The position numbers were made by a program, and so were the translations under genes. Shown here one piece after another: positions 9,318 to 17,746 of a stretch of 64,000 bases of DNA; the first letter of the stretch is position 1, and each line of letters begins with the position of its first letter. The DNA is from Pseudomonas anguilliseptica (GTDB lineage Bacteria > Pseudomonadota > Gammaproteobacteria > Pseudomonadales > Pseudomonadaceae). Below the pieces are notes generated by a model. It worked only from the letters and a program-made list of their open reading frames with translations. It made no database searches and had not been told where the DNA came from. The stretch lies in contig NZ_FNSC01000001.1 of the NCBI RefSeq assembly GCF_900105355.1, positions 3,162,001-3,226,000 of the forward strand, in the 5' to 3' direction.

Positions 9318-10456
9318 CGCATGCTGGTAACGGGTATGGCCTGGCCGTTTTCGATGCGAGTCAGGAAGACCAGACTGGAACCCTGGTGCTGGCGGCGTGA
9401 GAATGCCACCTTGAAACCGCCGAGGTCCGTGTCGAGGTGTTCCAGCGCATCGAGAAACGTCTCGCGTGTAGGCTCAGCGCCGGCTTTGCGCAGCGCCTGA
9501 GTAAACACCGCTGCACCGATATAGCCCTCCAGTGACGCGTGGTCAAAATCGCCAGGCTGCATATCGGCTTGATAGGCGCGCACCAGCGCCAGCGAACTAT
9601 CGTCAGGTGAGGGCACCACCTGGGATATATATACCCCATCGCCGTCACTGCCGATCTCACGGATAAACCCCTCGGTGCCGATAAACGACACGCTGATAAA
9701 GCGTGTATTGAAGCCCAGCGCTTTCGCCTGTTTGATTGCAGCCGCCAGTTGCCTGTAAGTGCCGACAAAGAACACCGCTTCCGGCTGGGTGCGCTGCAAG
9801 GCCTTGATGGCAGCAGTCACGTCCAGCGAATTGCGCTGGATGCGCGCCTGCGCATGGATCTTCAGCTCGCGTTTGAGCAGCGCGCCGTTGAGGCCGCCCT
9901 TGACCGATTCACCGAAGGAGTCGTCCTGCATCAGGATGGCAATCTTGCTCAGCTTGAGGTCCTGGGTCATGTGCTCGACCAGTTGCTCGGTTTCCTCGAT
10001 ATAGGATGCGCGGATATTGAATACCCCGGGTTTGGCCGGTGTGCGCAGAAACTCGGCCCCAGTAAAGGGGAACAGGTACGGCACTTGCGCCCGCAGCGCC
10101 AGCGGCACCGCGGCGCGTGAGGTGGGCGTGCCGACATAGCCGAGCAGGGCAAACACCTGCCGGGTTTTCAATAGGCTGCGGGTATGCGCGGCGGTCTGGC
10201 TGGGCTCATAGCCATCGTCCCGGCTGAGCAGGTTGATACGCCGACCATGTACCCCACCTTCGGCGTTGACGCGTTTGAAGTAGGCTTGAGCGCCATTGAG
10301 CATGCCCAAACCCAGAGCTGCCGCCGGGCCGCTCTGTGCGTTGACCATGCCGATCCGTACTTCATCCGTGCTCAGGCCTGGCTCCGCTGCGCTGGCGACT
10401 CCCGGTATCAGCAGGCAGCTGATCACCAGGCCACGCAGCAGCTGTCGAGAGGTCAT
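9314..10456 (-). CDS. Branched-chain amino-acid-type ABC transporter substrate-binding protein
   Basis: About 380 residues with a signal peptide (to about ASA|AEP) and a type I periplasmic binding fold of the LivJ/Peripla_BP_6 family. Recognisable pieces are IGMVNAQSGPAAALGLGMLNGAQAYFKRVNAEGG and the central ILMQDDSFGESVKGGL. Such proteins bind amino acids, amides or aromatic acids. No liv permease genes are adjacent, so the ligand and partner are unknown. The start is ATG 10456, because AAGGAG lies 7 nt upstream; the ATG six codons earlier lacks a ribosome site. It converges on the UbiB-type gene with overlapping stops. Confidence 0.8.
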   Translation of the reverse strand: MTSRQLLRGLVISCLLIPGVASAAEPGLSTDEVRIGMVNAQSGPAAALGLGMLNGAQAYFKRVNAEGGVHGRRINLLSRDDGYEPSQTAAHTRSLLKTRQVFALLGYVGTPTSRAAVPLALRAQVPYLFPFTGAEFLRTPAKPGVFNIRASYIEETEQLVEHMTQDLKLSKIAILMQDDSFGESVKGGLNGALLKRELKIHAQARIQRNSLDVTAAIKALQRTQPEAVFFVGTYRQLAAAIKQAKALGFNTRFISVSFIGTEGFIREIGSDGDGVYISQVVPSPDDSSLALVRAYQADMQPGDFDHASLEGYIGAAVFTQALRKAGAEPTRETFLDALEHLDTDLGGFKVAFSRRQHQGSSLVFLTRIENGQAIPVTSMR

Positions 10457-10577
10457 CGATACGCTCCTTGGCATGATCGCGGGCCACTATAGGGTCCGCT
10501 CGTCCATTTCTTCTTATTCTGGGTGTGCATGTGATTCTCTAAAACACTCTAGTCAGTTGTGCATAAAAGACCGGTTT

Positions 10578-11372
10578 TTACTCGCCTGTGGCTGATGCTG
10601 ACGGCTCCTGCTGGTACTTGCCTTGCTGTAGATCATCGAAATAACGCTGATAACGGCCGCTGTCACGGTAGAGCTGCAGGCGCTTATTGAAGCGCTCAAG
10701 CAGCGCCGGGCTGCCTTCCAGGGCTTTCGGCAGCATCAGGTAGCTCAGATTGACTAGCAGCGGCTTCGGGTGATGGGTGATCTTGGCCTGATCTTCCGCG
10801 CTGAAGTGACTGCGCAGGGCGGCATAACCGACGTTCATCTCCTGCGGGTAGAGCACCACGCGCTCCTTGAGCAGCTTCTCGAAGTTCTGCTGGTCGTTTG
10901 AAACGCGCTCGATCTTCACCTTGTTCTCGGCGAGAAAGGCATCGAACTGCGGGCCGTAGCTGTATTCCAGGCCGCCGCCGAGGGTCATGCCGGTGAGGTC
11001 GTCAAAGCGTTGCCAGTCAAAGGGTAGGCTTTTCAGGTGAAAGAACACGAACTGTTCATCGAGCAATGGCGCGCTGAACAGAAAGTCCGCCTCGCGCTCG
11101 GTCTTGTGCATCCATACCGCAGTGCCGTCAAAGCGGCTTGCAGCCGCTGCGGCATAGGCCCGCGGCCAGGGTAGAAACTGGAACGTGACACGATAGCCCT
11201 CATCGGCGAGCAGGTCGCTGATCAGGTGGGCAATCACCCCGTTGTGTTGTAAGTCGCTGGACAAATAAGGCGGCCAGTCGCCGACGCTGATCTTCAGTTC
11301 TGGCTGTTCGCTGGCTTGCGCGGGCAGCCCCAGCAGCAGGCAGAACGCGACGAACAGGTTTTTCCACTTCAT
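10578..11372 (-). CDS. Substrate-binding protein, SBP_bac_3 family
   Basis: 264 residues with a typical signal peptide (LLLGLPAQAS|EQ) and a family 3 binding fold: LKISVGDWPPYLS at the start of the mature protein and FLPWPRAYAAAAASRFDGTAVWMHKTERE. Many Pseudomonas genomes hold such orphan receptors without transporter genes. The ligand is unknown. It reads toward lower coordinates. The adjacent IS5 copy inserted only 13 bp upstream of its start codon, between the gene and whatever promoter it had, so expression may now depend on the element. Confidence 0.75.
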   Translation of the reverse strand: MKWKNLFVAFCLLLGLPAQASEQPELKISVGDWPPYLSSDLQHNGVIAHLISDLLADEGYRVTFQFLPWPRAYAAAAASRFDGTAVWMHKTEREADFLFSAPLLDEQFVFFHLKSLPFDWQRFDDLTGMTLGGGLEYSYGPQFDAFLAENKVKIERVSNDQQNFEKLLKERVVLYPQEMNVGYAALRSHFSAEDQAKITHHPKPLLVNLSYLMLPKALEGSPALLERFNKRLQLYRDSGRYQRYFDDLQQGKYQQEPSASATGE

Positions 11373-11385
11373 TAAAGCCCCTTAG

Positions 11386-12577
11386 GGATGGTCTGAAAAA
11401 GACTTCCTGATTTTGGCAAAATATCCGCACTCCACCCGCCGAGTTTTCCGATGAAGCAGATGACCTTCGCCGACGCCGAGTACGCCGGCAAGCGCAAGCA
11501 GACCCGCAAAGAATTGTTCCTGATCGAGATGGATCGGGTAGTGCCATGGAAAGGGTTGATCGCTTTGATCGAGCCGCATTATCCAAAGGGTGAAGGCGGC
11601 CGACCGTCCTATCCGCTGATGGCGATGCTGCGAGTGCATCTGATGCAAAACTGGTTCGGTTACAGCGATCCGGCGATGGAAGAGGCGCTGTACGAGACCA
11701 CCATCCTACGCCAGTTTGCCGGGCTGACTCTGGAGCGCATTCCTGACGAAACCACCATCCTCAACTTCCGCCGCTTGCTGGAAAAACACGAACTGGCTGC
11801 CGGCATCCTGGCCGTGATCAATGGCTACCTGGGTGACCGTGGTTTGTCGCTGCGCCAAGGCACCATCGTCGATGCCACGCTGATCAACGCGCCGAGTTCA
11901 ACCAAGAACAAGAACGGTAAGCGTGACCCTGAGATGCACTCAACCAAGAAAGGCAATCAGTATTACTTCGGCATGAAGGCGCACATCGGGGTGGATGACG
12001 AGTCTGGCTTGGTGCACAGCGTGGTGGGTACTGCCGCCAACGTGGCGGATGTCACCCAGGTCGATAAGCTGCTGCACGGCGAGGAAAACATGGTGGGGGG
12101 CGATGCCGGATATACCGGTGTCGAGAAGCGCCCCGAGCATGAGGGCCGTCAAGTGATCTGGCAGGTTGCAGCACGGCGTAGCACTTACAAGAAACTCGGT
12201 AAGCGCAGCGCGCTGTACAAAGCCAAGCGCAAAATCGAGAAGGCCAAGGCCCAAGTGCGAGCCAAGGTCGAGCATCCGTTTCGGGTGATCAAGCGTCAGT
12301 TCGGTTATGTGAAGACGCGCTTCCGTGGCCTGGTCAAAAACACGGCGCAACTGGTGACTTTATTCGCGCTGTCAAATCTGTGGATGGCGCGCCGACATTT
12401 ACTGACGAATGCAGGAGAGGTGCGCCCGTAATGCTGGAAATGGCTGCCGCGAGGTGCTCGCGGCGGCTAAAAACACAGAAATGAGCCGGTAATCTGATCG
12501 TTTTTGATCGATTTATCACTTTCGAAATCAGCAGAGGCTGACGTCAGCCAGAAATGCATGGCTACTTCAGAGGATCC
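11386..12577 (+). mobile_element. IS5-family insertion sequence, copy 1 (complete, 1192 bp)
   Basis: The ends are GGATGGTCTGAA at the left and, inverted, GGATCCTCTGAA at the right. A 4-bp target duplication TTAG is present on both sides (11382-11385 and 12578-12581), as expected for IS5. The intact ends, transposase and duplication indicate a simple insertion. An almost identical copy of the same length lies inverted at 57981-59172. Confidence 0.95.
11451..12431 (+). CDS. IS5-family transposase (copy 1)
   Basis: 326 residues. The DDE catalytic residues appear in TIVDATLINAP, GGDAGYTGVEK and the YREK-like region EHPFRVIKRQFG. The N-terminal part FADAEYAGKRKQTRKELFL is typical of the IS5 subgroup. 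It is full length and apparently functional. It differs from the copy at 58127-59107 by a few residues only (for example GGDAGY here, GADAGY there; LGKRS here, LGARS there). It is flanked by the terminal inverted repeats. Confidence 0.95.
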   Translation: MKQMTFADAEYAGKRKQTRKELFLIEMDRVVPWKGLIALIEPHYPKGEGGRPSYPLMAMLRVHLMQNWFGYSDPAMEEALYETTILRQFAGLTLERIPDETTILNFRRLLEKHELAAGILAVINGYLGDRGLSLRQGTIVDATLINAPSSTKNKNGKRDPEMHSTKKGNQYYFGMKAHIGVDDESGLVHSVVGTAANVADVTQVDKLLHGEENMVGGDAGYTGVEKRPEHEGRQVIWQVAARRSTYKKLGKRSALYKAKRKIEKAKAQVRAKVEHPFRVIKRQFGYVKTRFRGLVKNTAQLVTLFALSNLWMARRHLLTNAGEVRP

Positions 12578-12637
12578 TTAGTGACAACCGGGAATATCGC
12601 CTGCATGTATTTATGCCCTAGTAATACCACTGCGCAG

Positions 12638-12677
12638 ACGCAGATAAAACGCCATTAATGCTTCATTAAAACGTCAT
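12638..12677 (+). promoter_or_regulatory. Possible Pho box array (four half-sites, 11-bp period)
   Basis: Four 7-bp half-sites repeat every 11 bp: ACGCAGA (12638), ACGCCAT (12649), GCTTCAT (12660) and ACGTCAT (12671). They are separated by AT spacers TAAA, TAAT and TAAA. PhoB binds tandem 11-bp units made of a CTGTCAT-like 7-mer plus a 4-bp AT spacer. The match to consensus is moderate (best half-site 5 of 7), but the exact period and spacers are convincing. The array lies 63 bp before the start of the downstream gene. Confidence 0.5.
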
Positions 12678-12740
12678 CGTGCGGATGAAGACTGCTGCGG
12701 ATTTGTTCAATCCCCATGTCTCTGCATAAGGATAGTTACT

Positions 12741-14108
12741 GTGCTGCGAATCTCTACACTTTGCGCGCTTTTTGCCCTGGCTCCATTGGCCTCTGCTCTT
12801 GAGCTTAAACCCCTGGCGCTGTACGAGAGCGGCTTCGCTGCCGACACTGAAATTGTCAGCGCGCAGGCTTCGAGCATGCGCGTGATTGTGTCCAATAGCG
12901 CCGAAGGCTTGGTCGATGTGCTGCAGCTGGACCCGGCCAAGGGGCTCAAGCGCATTGCCCGGCATAACCTGGTGGCAGCCGGCACGGGGGAAATCACTTC
13001 GGTAATTTTCCACCCCAGCGAAGACCTGTTTGCCGTGTGTATTCGCAATAGCGATGGCCTGAAAAACGGTCGCGTCGAGTTGCGTTCGGTGGCCGATGGC
13101 AAGCTGCTTAATACCGTTGAAATTGGTATCTGGCCTGACAGCCTGGCGTTTTCGCCTAAAGGCGACTTCATCGTGGTGGCCAACGAAGGCGAAGGCTATG
13201 TGCGTGACGGCGAGGGTTTTCGCAGCGGTGAAGGCTCGATCAGCCTGATCGACCTGCGTGGCGGCGTGGCGGCGGCCAAGCACAGCCTGATTACCCTGCC
13301 GGACCTGAAAGGTGTCGAGGGCGCGACCCAGGCTGAGCATAAGCGTCTGCTGGAACGGGTGATCGACGGCGAAGAGTTGAAAGTGCCGTTCGGCACCAGC
13401 CCCGAGCATATCGAGCCGGAATACGTGACCTTCAGCCCGGACGGCGCGCGTGCCTACGTCAGCCTGCAAGAGAACAACGCGATTGCGGTGGTTGATGTGC
13501 TGCAAGGCAAGCTGGACAAGGTGTTTGGTCTGGGTACCGTGCGCCATGCCGCGGATATCGTCGATGACGGAAAATACACCCCGGCGGCCGAGCTGTTTGC
13601 CCTGCGCGAGCCGGATGCCTTGGCGGTGAGCGCCGATGGCCGTTACCTGGTTAGCGCTGATGAAGGCGATACCGACCCGAAAGTCGCCAAGACCAAGGCT
13701 GGCCTGCCCAGCGGTGGTGGACGCACGGTCAGTGTGTTCGATGCCATGAGCGGCAAGCTGCTCGGTGATACCGGCAGCCAGCTGGATGATATGGCCGCTC
13801 AGGCCGGTGTTTACCCGGATGCGCGCAGTCCCAACAAGGGCAGCGAGCCGGAAGGTGTGGTGAGTTTCGATGCCTTCGGCAAGCGTCTGGCGGTGGCGAC
13901 CCTGGAGCGCGCCGATGCCCTGGCCCTGATCGACCTTGACCTGGCCGAGCAACCCAAGGTGTTGCAGGTGGTGGGTGCCGGTGAAGGCGCAGGCTCCGGC
14001 AACCTGGCGCCGGAAGGGTTGGCTCATGTTGAGCGTGAGGGGCGGCATTTCCTGGTCACTGGCCTGGAGAAGAGCGGCAACGTGGCGGTGTTCGAGTTGC
14101 TCAAGTAA
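12741..14108 (+). CDS. Secreted beta-propeller protein, choice-of-anchor I type
   Basis: 455 residues. A signal peptide (ending ASALE) is followed by WD/YVTN-like propeller repeats: VTSVIFHPSED-like, DSLAFSPKGDFIVVANEGEG, EYVTFSPDGARAYVSLQENNAIAVVDV and DALAVSADGRYLVSADEGD. The long inserts and GSEPEGV/LAPEGLAHV motifs match the choice-of-anchor I family, which contains phosphatase-like extracellular proteins. The GTG start at 12741 has AAGGA upstream. A Pho-box-like array precedes it, so phosphate control is a reasonable inference. A terminator follows at 14161. Enzymatic activity is not established from sequence. Confidence 0.7.
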   Translation: MLRISTLCALFALAPLASALELKPLALYESGFAADTEIVSAQASSMRVIVSNSAEGLVDVLQLDPAKGLKRIARHNLVAAGTGEITSVIFHPSEDLFAVCIRNSDGLKNGRVELRSVADGKLLNTVEIGIWPDSLAFSPKGDFIVVANEGEGYVRDGEGFRSGEGSISLIDLRGGVAAAKHSLITLPDLKGVEGATQAEHKRLLERVIDGEELKVPFGTSPEHIEPEYVTFSPDGARAYVSLQENNAIAVVDVLQGKLDKVFGLGTVRHAADIVDDGKYTPAAELFALREPDALAVSADGRYLVSADEGDTDPKVAKTKAGLPSGGGRTVSVFDAMSGKLLGDTGSQLDDMAAQAGVYPDARSPNKGSEPEGVVSFDAFGKRLAVATLERADALALIDLDLAEQPKVLQVVGAGEGAGSGNLAPEGLAHVEREGRHFLVTGLEKSGNVAVFELLK

Positions 14109-14160
14109 TACGCCTGTTGTGGTCAGGCGCGCTGCCTGCGTCTGGCCGAGTACCGAACAA

Positions 14161-14183
14161 GCCGGCCGTTGCGCCGGCTTTTT
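14161..14183 (+). terminator. Rho-independent terminator
   Basis: GCCGGC (14161-14166) pairs with GCCGGC (14173-14178) across a 6-nt loop and is followed by TTTTTAT. It lies 50 bp after the propeller gene. Confidence 0.8.
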
Positions 14184-14247
14184 ATGGCCTGCCATCCCTG
14201 GCGGCCACCCTTCGGGCCGTCGTTGCGCGGCGTTGAAAATTGCTCCT
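14182..14247. repeat. Dispersed intergenic repeat (same family as 29321-29470)
   Basis: The segment containing GGCGGCCACCCTTCGGGCC and the following GTCGTTGCGCGGCGTT recurs, reverse-complemented, as two tandem copies at 29321-29470. It is non-coding and lies between a terminator and the next gene. Confidence 0.65.
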
Positions 14248-14341
14248 GGCGCTTTTTTCTTTGCGGCCAGTTCCCCGTCAGCCTCACGCCCTTTAGAGTG
14301 CTGCAGCGCAATCGCGCAGGTATGAGGGGGATGGCAGGCGC

Positions 14342-15580
14342 ATGACCGTTTGGGTCGTATCGATTCTGTTTGTACTGACCTACCTGGGCATGGCCGCAGG
14401 GGGCATCCGTGGCCTGCGCGTCGATCGCAGCTGGATTGCCGGCTGCGCGGCGTTGTTGCTGCTGGTCAGTGGTGCGCAGACACCCAGCGAGGCAGCCAGC
14501 CATTTGGATGCCGGCGCGCTGTTGCTGCTGTTGGCGCTGATGCTGATCAGTGCGCAGTTCGACTTCTCTGGTGTGTACGCCTGGCTTAACCAGCAACTCA
14601 GCCACTATGCCGAGCAGTCGGTGCTGTTGCTGCTGGGGGTGGTCCTGTTGGGCGGTGTGCTGTCGGCGTTGCTGGTCAATGACATCGTCGCCTTCGCTCT
14701 GACTCCGCTGCTGTGCCACAGCCTGCTGGCCCGTGGCCTCGACCCGCGGCCGTTTCTCCTGGCATTGGCGCTGTCGTGCAATGCCGGCTCCAGCGCCAGC
14801 CTGATCGGTAATCCGCAGAACATCCTGATTGGCCAGGCTGGTGGCCTGGATTTCTGGTCCTACACCTGGATTGCCGGCCCGCCGGCACTGGCGGCGTTAG
14901 CCATCACCTATGCGGTGATCTGGCTGCAGTGGCGCAAACGCTGGGGTACGGCCAAACCGGCGGTGCAGGCGGAAACCCCGGTGCAGCACATTTGTGGCGT
15001 GCGCAGTTACCTGAAACCGCTGCTGGCCAGCCTGGTGCTGCTCGGGCTGTTTTCCACCAGCATGCCGCGGGAGATTTCCGCCCTGTTGATTGCGGTACTG
15101 GTGATGCTGTCGCGGCGGGTGGACAGCCGCGACTATGTGCAGAAGGTTGACTGGAACCTGTTGCTGCTGTTTGCCGGGTTGTTCGTGGTGACGGGCGCGG
15201 CGATGAGCCTGCCGCAGGTCGTCGGTTTGGCCGGCAATCTGGCCGATTTGGGCCTGTTACCCCATGGGGTGATCACCCTGGCGAGCTTGTCGCTGCTGGC
15301 CGGCAACCTGATTGGCAATGTGCCCTACGTGATGTTGCTGTTGGGCGTGTTGCCGGAGGCCGGCGAGGCCTTGCTGGTGGGTTTGGCGATCATGTCGACG
15401 CTGGCCGGCAACCTACTGCTGATTGGCAGCGTGGTGAATCTGATCGTCGCCGAAAGCGCGCGGCGTCAGGGCGTGCCGCTGAGTTTTGTCGACTTTGCCC
15501 GCAGCGGCGTGCCGGTAACCCTGCTGAGCATGGGGCTGGCTGGGGTGTGGCTGGTCCTAGGCGGCTGGCTGCCCTGGTAG
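14342..15580 (+). CDS. IT-superfamily permease (ArsB/NhaD/SLC13-like)
   Basis: 412 residues with 10-11 predicted hydrophobic segments. Motifs shared with the ion transporter superfamily are LLVNDIVAFALTPLL, NAGSSASLIGNPQNILIG and a second, inverted-topology counterpart GNLIGNVPYVMLLLGVLP with GNLLLIGSVVNLIV. The GNPQN and GNVPY loops form the substrate and cation site in this superfamily. Members move arsenite, sodium/proton or dicarboxylates; the substrate here cannot be chosen, and no arsenic resistance genes are adjacent. It stands alone on the plus strand, facing rlmF. Confidence 0.75.
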   Translation: MTVWVVSILFVLTYLGMAAGGIRGLRVDRSWIAGCAALLLLVSGAQTPSEAASHLDAGALLLLLALMLISAQFDFSGVYAWLNQQLSHYAEQSVLLLLGVVLLGGVLSALLVNDIVAFALTPLLCHSLLARGLDPRPFLLALALSCNAGSSASLIGNPQNILIGQAGGLDFWSYTWIAGPPALAALAITYAVIWLQWRKRWGTAKPAVQAETPVQHICGVRSYLKPLLASLVLLGLFSTSMPREISALLIAVLVMLSRRVDSRDYVQKVDWNLLLLFAGLFVVTGAAMSLPQVVGLAGNLADLGLLPHGVITLASLSLLAGNLIGNVPYVMLLLGVLPEAGEALLVGLAIMSTLAGNLLLIGSVVNLIVAESARRQGVPLSFVDFARSGVPVTLLSMGLAGVWLVLGGWLPW

Positions 15581-15607
15581 ATGAGATATGGCCGTTGCGT
15601 GTAACTG

Positions 15608-15693
15608 GTAGGTTGGTGCTGAGCGCAGCGAAGTCCAACGTGTACCGGCATACCCTGTTGGGCTTCGTCGCGTTGCTCCTCAACCCAACCTAC
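15608..15693. repeat. Palindromic intergenic repeat
   Basis: GTAGGTTGG near 15608 pairs imperfectly with CCCAACCTAC ending at 15693. The arms also share GCGAAGTCCAAC/GTTGGGCTTCG. It lies between two convergent genes and may serve as a bidirectional transcript end. The type is common in Pseudomonas intergenic DNA. Confidence 0.6.
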
Positions 15694-15719
15694 GTTCGCC
15701 GTGTCATCGCGTTGCCAGC

Positions 15720-16748
15720 CTACGACCAGCGGGCTTTGCGCCAGGCCTGCTGCTGTTCCGCCGTCTGAAAGGTCCAGGCAACAAAGCGGCTCTGCTTCTG
15801 CCCCTGAGCCATCTCCACAGTCTGCACCTGTAGCGCGCCGGCCTTTTTTAGCGCGCTGTATACGCCCGGCAGGTTACCGGCCTTGGAAATCAGGCTGCTG
15901 AACCACAGTACCTGCTGGCCAATCTCGGCGCTTTCCTTAACCAGTTGGCTGGCAAACGCCGCTTCACCGCCCTTGCACCACAGCTCTGCCGCCTGACCGC
16001 CGAAGTTCAGCACTGGCAGTTTGCGTTTGGGGTCGAGCTTGCCGAGGTTGCGCCATTTGCGTTTGCTGCCGCTGCTGGCTTCTTCCGCACTGGCGTGGAA
16101 GGGCGGGTTGCACAGCGTCAGGTCGAAGCGCTCATCGGGGTGCAGCAAGCCCTGAAAGATATGCGCGCTGTCGCGCTGCTGGCGCAACTCAATTGCCTCG
16201 CTCAAACCCGGATTGGCCTGCACGATGGTCTTGGCTGAGGCGATAGCGCTGGCGGCGATGTCCGAGCCGAGAAACTGCCAGGCATATTCGCGGTGACCCA
16301 GTAGCGGGTAGATGCAGTTGGCGCCGACGCCAATATCCAGTGCACGCACCCTGGCCCCGCGTGGAATCTCGCCGCCATTGCTGGCGGCCAGCAGGTCGGC
16401 CAGGTAATGCAGGTAATCGGCACGCCCCGGAATCGGCGGGCACAGGTAATCCGTCGGAATATCCCAATGCGCGATGCCATAGAACTGCTTGAGCAGCGCG
16501 CGGTTGAACACCTTGACCGCTGCCGGGTTGGCGAAGTCGATGCTCTCCTTGCCATAGGGGTTGATGATCACGAAGGCCGCCAGCTCCGGGCTGGCCTTGA
16601 TCAGCGCGGGAAAGTCATAACGGCCCTGGTGGCGATTGCGTGGGTGCAACTGGCCCTTGCTCGCATCGGCCGGGCTGGCCACAGGTTTACTGGGCGCAGT
16701 GCGCGGTGTGGCAGGTTTACGGCTGGGACGTTTCGGCGGCAAGGACAT
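15720..16748 (-). CDS. rlmF: 23S rRNA (adenine1618-N6)-methyltransferase RlmF
   Basis: 342 residues. A basic, proline-rich N-terminal extension (about 35 residues) precedes the RlmF core [16 protein letters not shown]. The SAM-binding motif is [15 protein letters not shown] and the catalytic motif NPPF appears in [15 protein letters not shown]. The enzyme methylates A1618 of 23S rRNA using SAM. Length and order fit the family. The start ATG at 16748 precedes [11 protein letters not shown]. It is a single gene in a run of minus-strand genes. Confidence 0.93.
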   Translation of the reverse strand: MSLPPKRPSRKPATPRTAPSKPVASPADASKGQLHPRNRHQGRYDFPALIKASPELAAFVIINPYGKESIDFANPAAVKVFNRALLKQFYGIAHWDIPTDYLCPPIPGRADYLHYLADLLAASNGGEIPRGARVRALDIGVGANCIYPLLGHREYAWQFLGSDIAASAIASAKTIVQANPGLSEAIELRQQRDSAHIFQGLLHPDERFDLTLCNPPFHASAEEASSGSKRKWRNLGKLDPKRKLPVLNFGGQAAELWCKGGEAAFASQLVKESAEIGQQVLWFSSLISKAGNLPGVYSALKKAGALQVQTVEMAQGQKQSRFVAWTFQTAEQQQAWRKARWS

Positions 16749-16838
16749 GGCAGACGAATCTAAGGCTTGGGGCGCGGGATTTTCCCACAGCTGGGCGCAG
16801 GTTGCTTGCTGACTGGAGGTAAACGCTGAATGCCGGTG

Positions 16839-17402
16839 CTAGTGGGCAATATTGAGCAGCATGGCCAGGTAGTCGAAGAACACGCAGTACAAGGCAATGG
16901 GTAGCGGCAGGCCGAGCAGGGTGCCGAGCAGGTAGATGCGAAAGCGCACGCCAGATAAGGCTAGCGCGTAGTTCAACGCCGGCACGGTCTGAAACAGCAT
17001 GCGCAGACTGATGATGCTGGCCAGTGGGTGGCGATCAAGGCCGTTTAACAGACGTTGCGCCAGCGGGTTGTCCAGCTCACGCAGGGCGTTTCCGCCCAGA
17101 TAGCGAATGGCGATGTAGGTGGCGGTGCAGGACACGCAGGCCGCGATATAGGTGACGACGCCGCCATATACCCGTCCCAGGGCCAGCACCGCAGCGGCGA
17201 GAAATACCCAGCCGGGAATCTGGATCAGATTGCCCAGAGCAAATAGCAGGGTAAACAACAGCAGGCCGACGACCGGGTGCATCAGGAGCAGCGCCTGCAA
17301 GGCGTCGAGGTTGAACTGCGCGCGTATGCCCAGGGTTTCGAACAGCACGAACAGGCCCAGCAGGAACAGGATGACCAGCAGCAGGCGGGAGGAACTGCGC
17401 AT
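16839..17402 (-). CDS. TVP38/TMEM64 family membrane protein
   Basis: 187 residues with about five hydrophobic segments and the family core: NLIQIPGWVFLAAAVLALGRVYGG, then LRMLFQTVPALNYALALSGVRF. TVP38/DedA-type (VTT-domain) proteins sit in the inner membrane and are linked to lipid scrambling or membrane homeostasis. The next gene upstream (17418-17714) ends 15 bp before its start, so the two may be cotranscribed. The precise function is unknown. Confidence 0.8.
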   Translation of the reverse strand: MRSSSRLLLVILFLLGLFVLFETLGIRAQFNLDALQALLLMHPVVGLLLFTLLFALGNLIQIPGWVFLAAAVLALGRVYGGVVTYIAACVSCTATYIAIRYLGGNALRELDNPLAQRLLNGLDRHPLASIISLRMLFQTVPALNYALALSGVRFRIYLLGTLLGLPLPIALYCVFFDYLAMLLNIAH

Positions 17403-17417
17403 GGCGGCCTCGTGGCT

Positions 17418-17714
17418 TCAGGGGTAGCCGAGTACGGCTTTTATCTGCGCCAGGTTTGCGGCAATCCACTGCGGATTGATCGCGCCCCAGTCACGAATTT
17501 CATAGTGCCCGGCGTTATTACGCTCACCGCTTTGTTGGGCAAAGGCGCAATCGATATCCAGCTCGGCCAGGGCGTTCAAGGTGTCCTGGGCGGTGCGCCG
17601 GGGCATGCCGGTAGCGTCTATCAACGCGGGCACGTTGGTGGCGGTGCCGCTGTCGATCAGCCAGGCCACGTACAGGCGGCGGTAGAAGCTGCTGCGGGTT
17701 TTGCTGACGTCCAT
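17418..17714 (-). CDS. Small winged helix-turn-helix protein
   Basis: 98 residues. FYRRLYVAWLIDSG is followed by a helix-turn-helix NVPALIDATGMPRRTAQDTL and NALAELDIDCAF, then a short C-terminal part (YEIRDWGAINPQWI). This looks like a stand-alone winged-helix DNA-binding protein conserved in Pseudomonas; I know of no assigned role. It lies between nhaD and the TVP38 gene on the same strand (32 bp and 15 bp gaps), so it may be part of that transcript. Confidence 0.7.
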   Translation of the reverse strand: MDVSKTRSSFYRRLYVAWLIDSGTATNVPALIDATGMPRRTAQDTLNALAELDIDCAFAQQSGERNNAGHYEIRDWGAINPQWIAANLAQIKAVLGYP

Positions 17715-17746
17715 AGAGGCTCCTGTGCCTTGGTTTGGGTTTCAAG

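Noticed and set aside
12666..14195. 509-codon minus-strand frame over the propeller gene
   Set aside because: The plus-strand frame has a signal peptide and propeller repeats; the antisense frame has none and runs across a promoter and a terminator.
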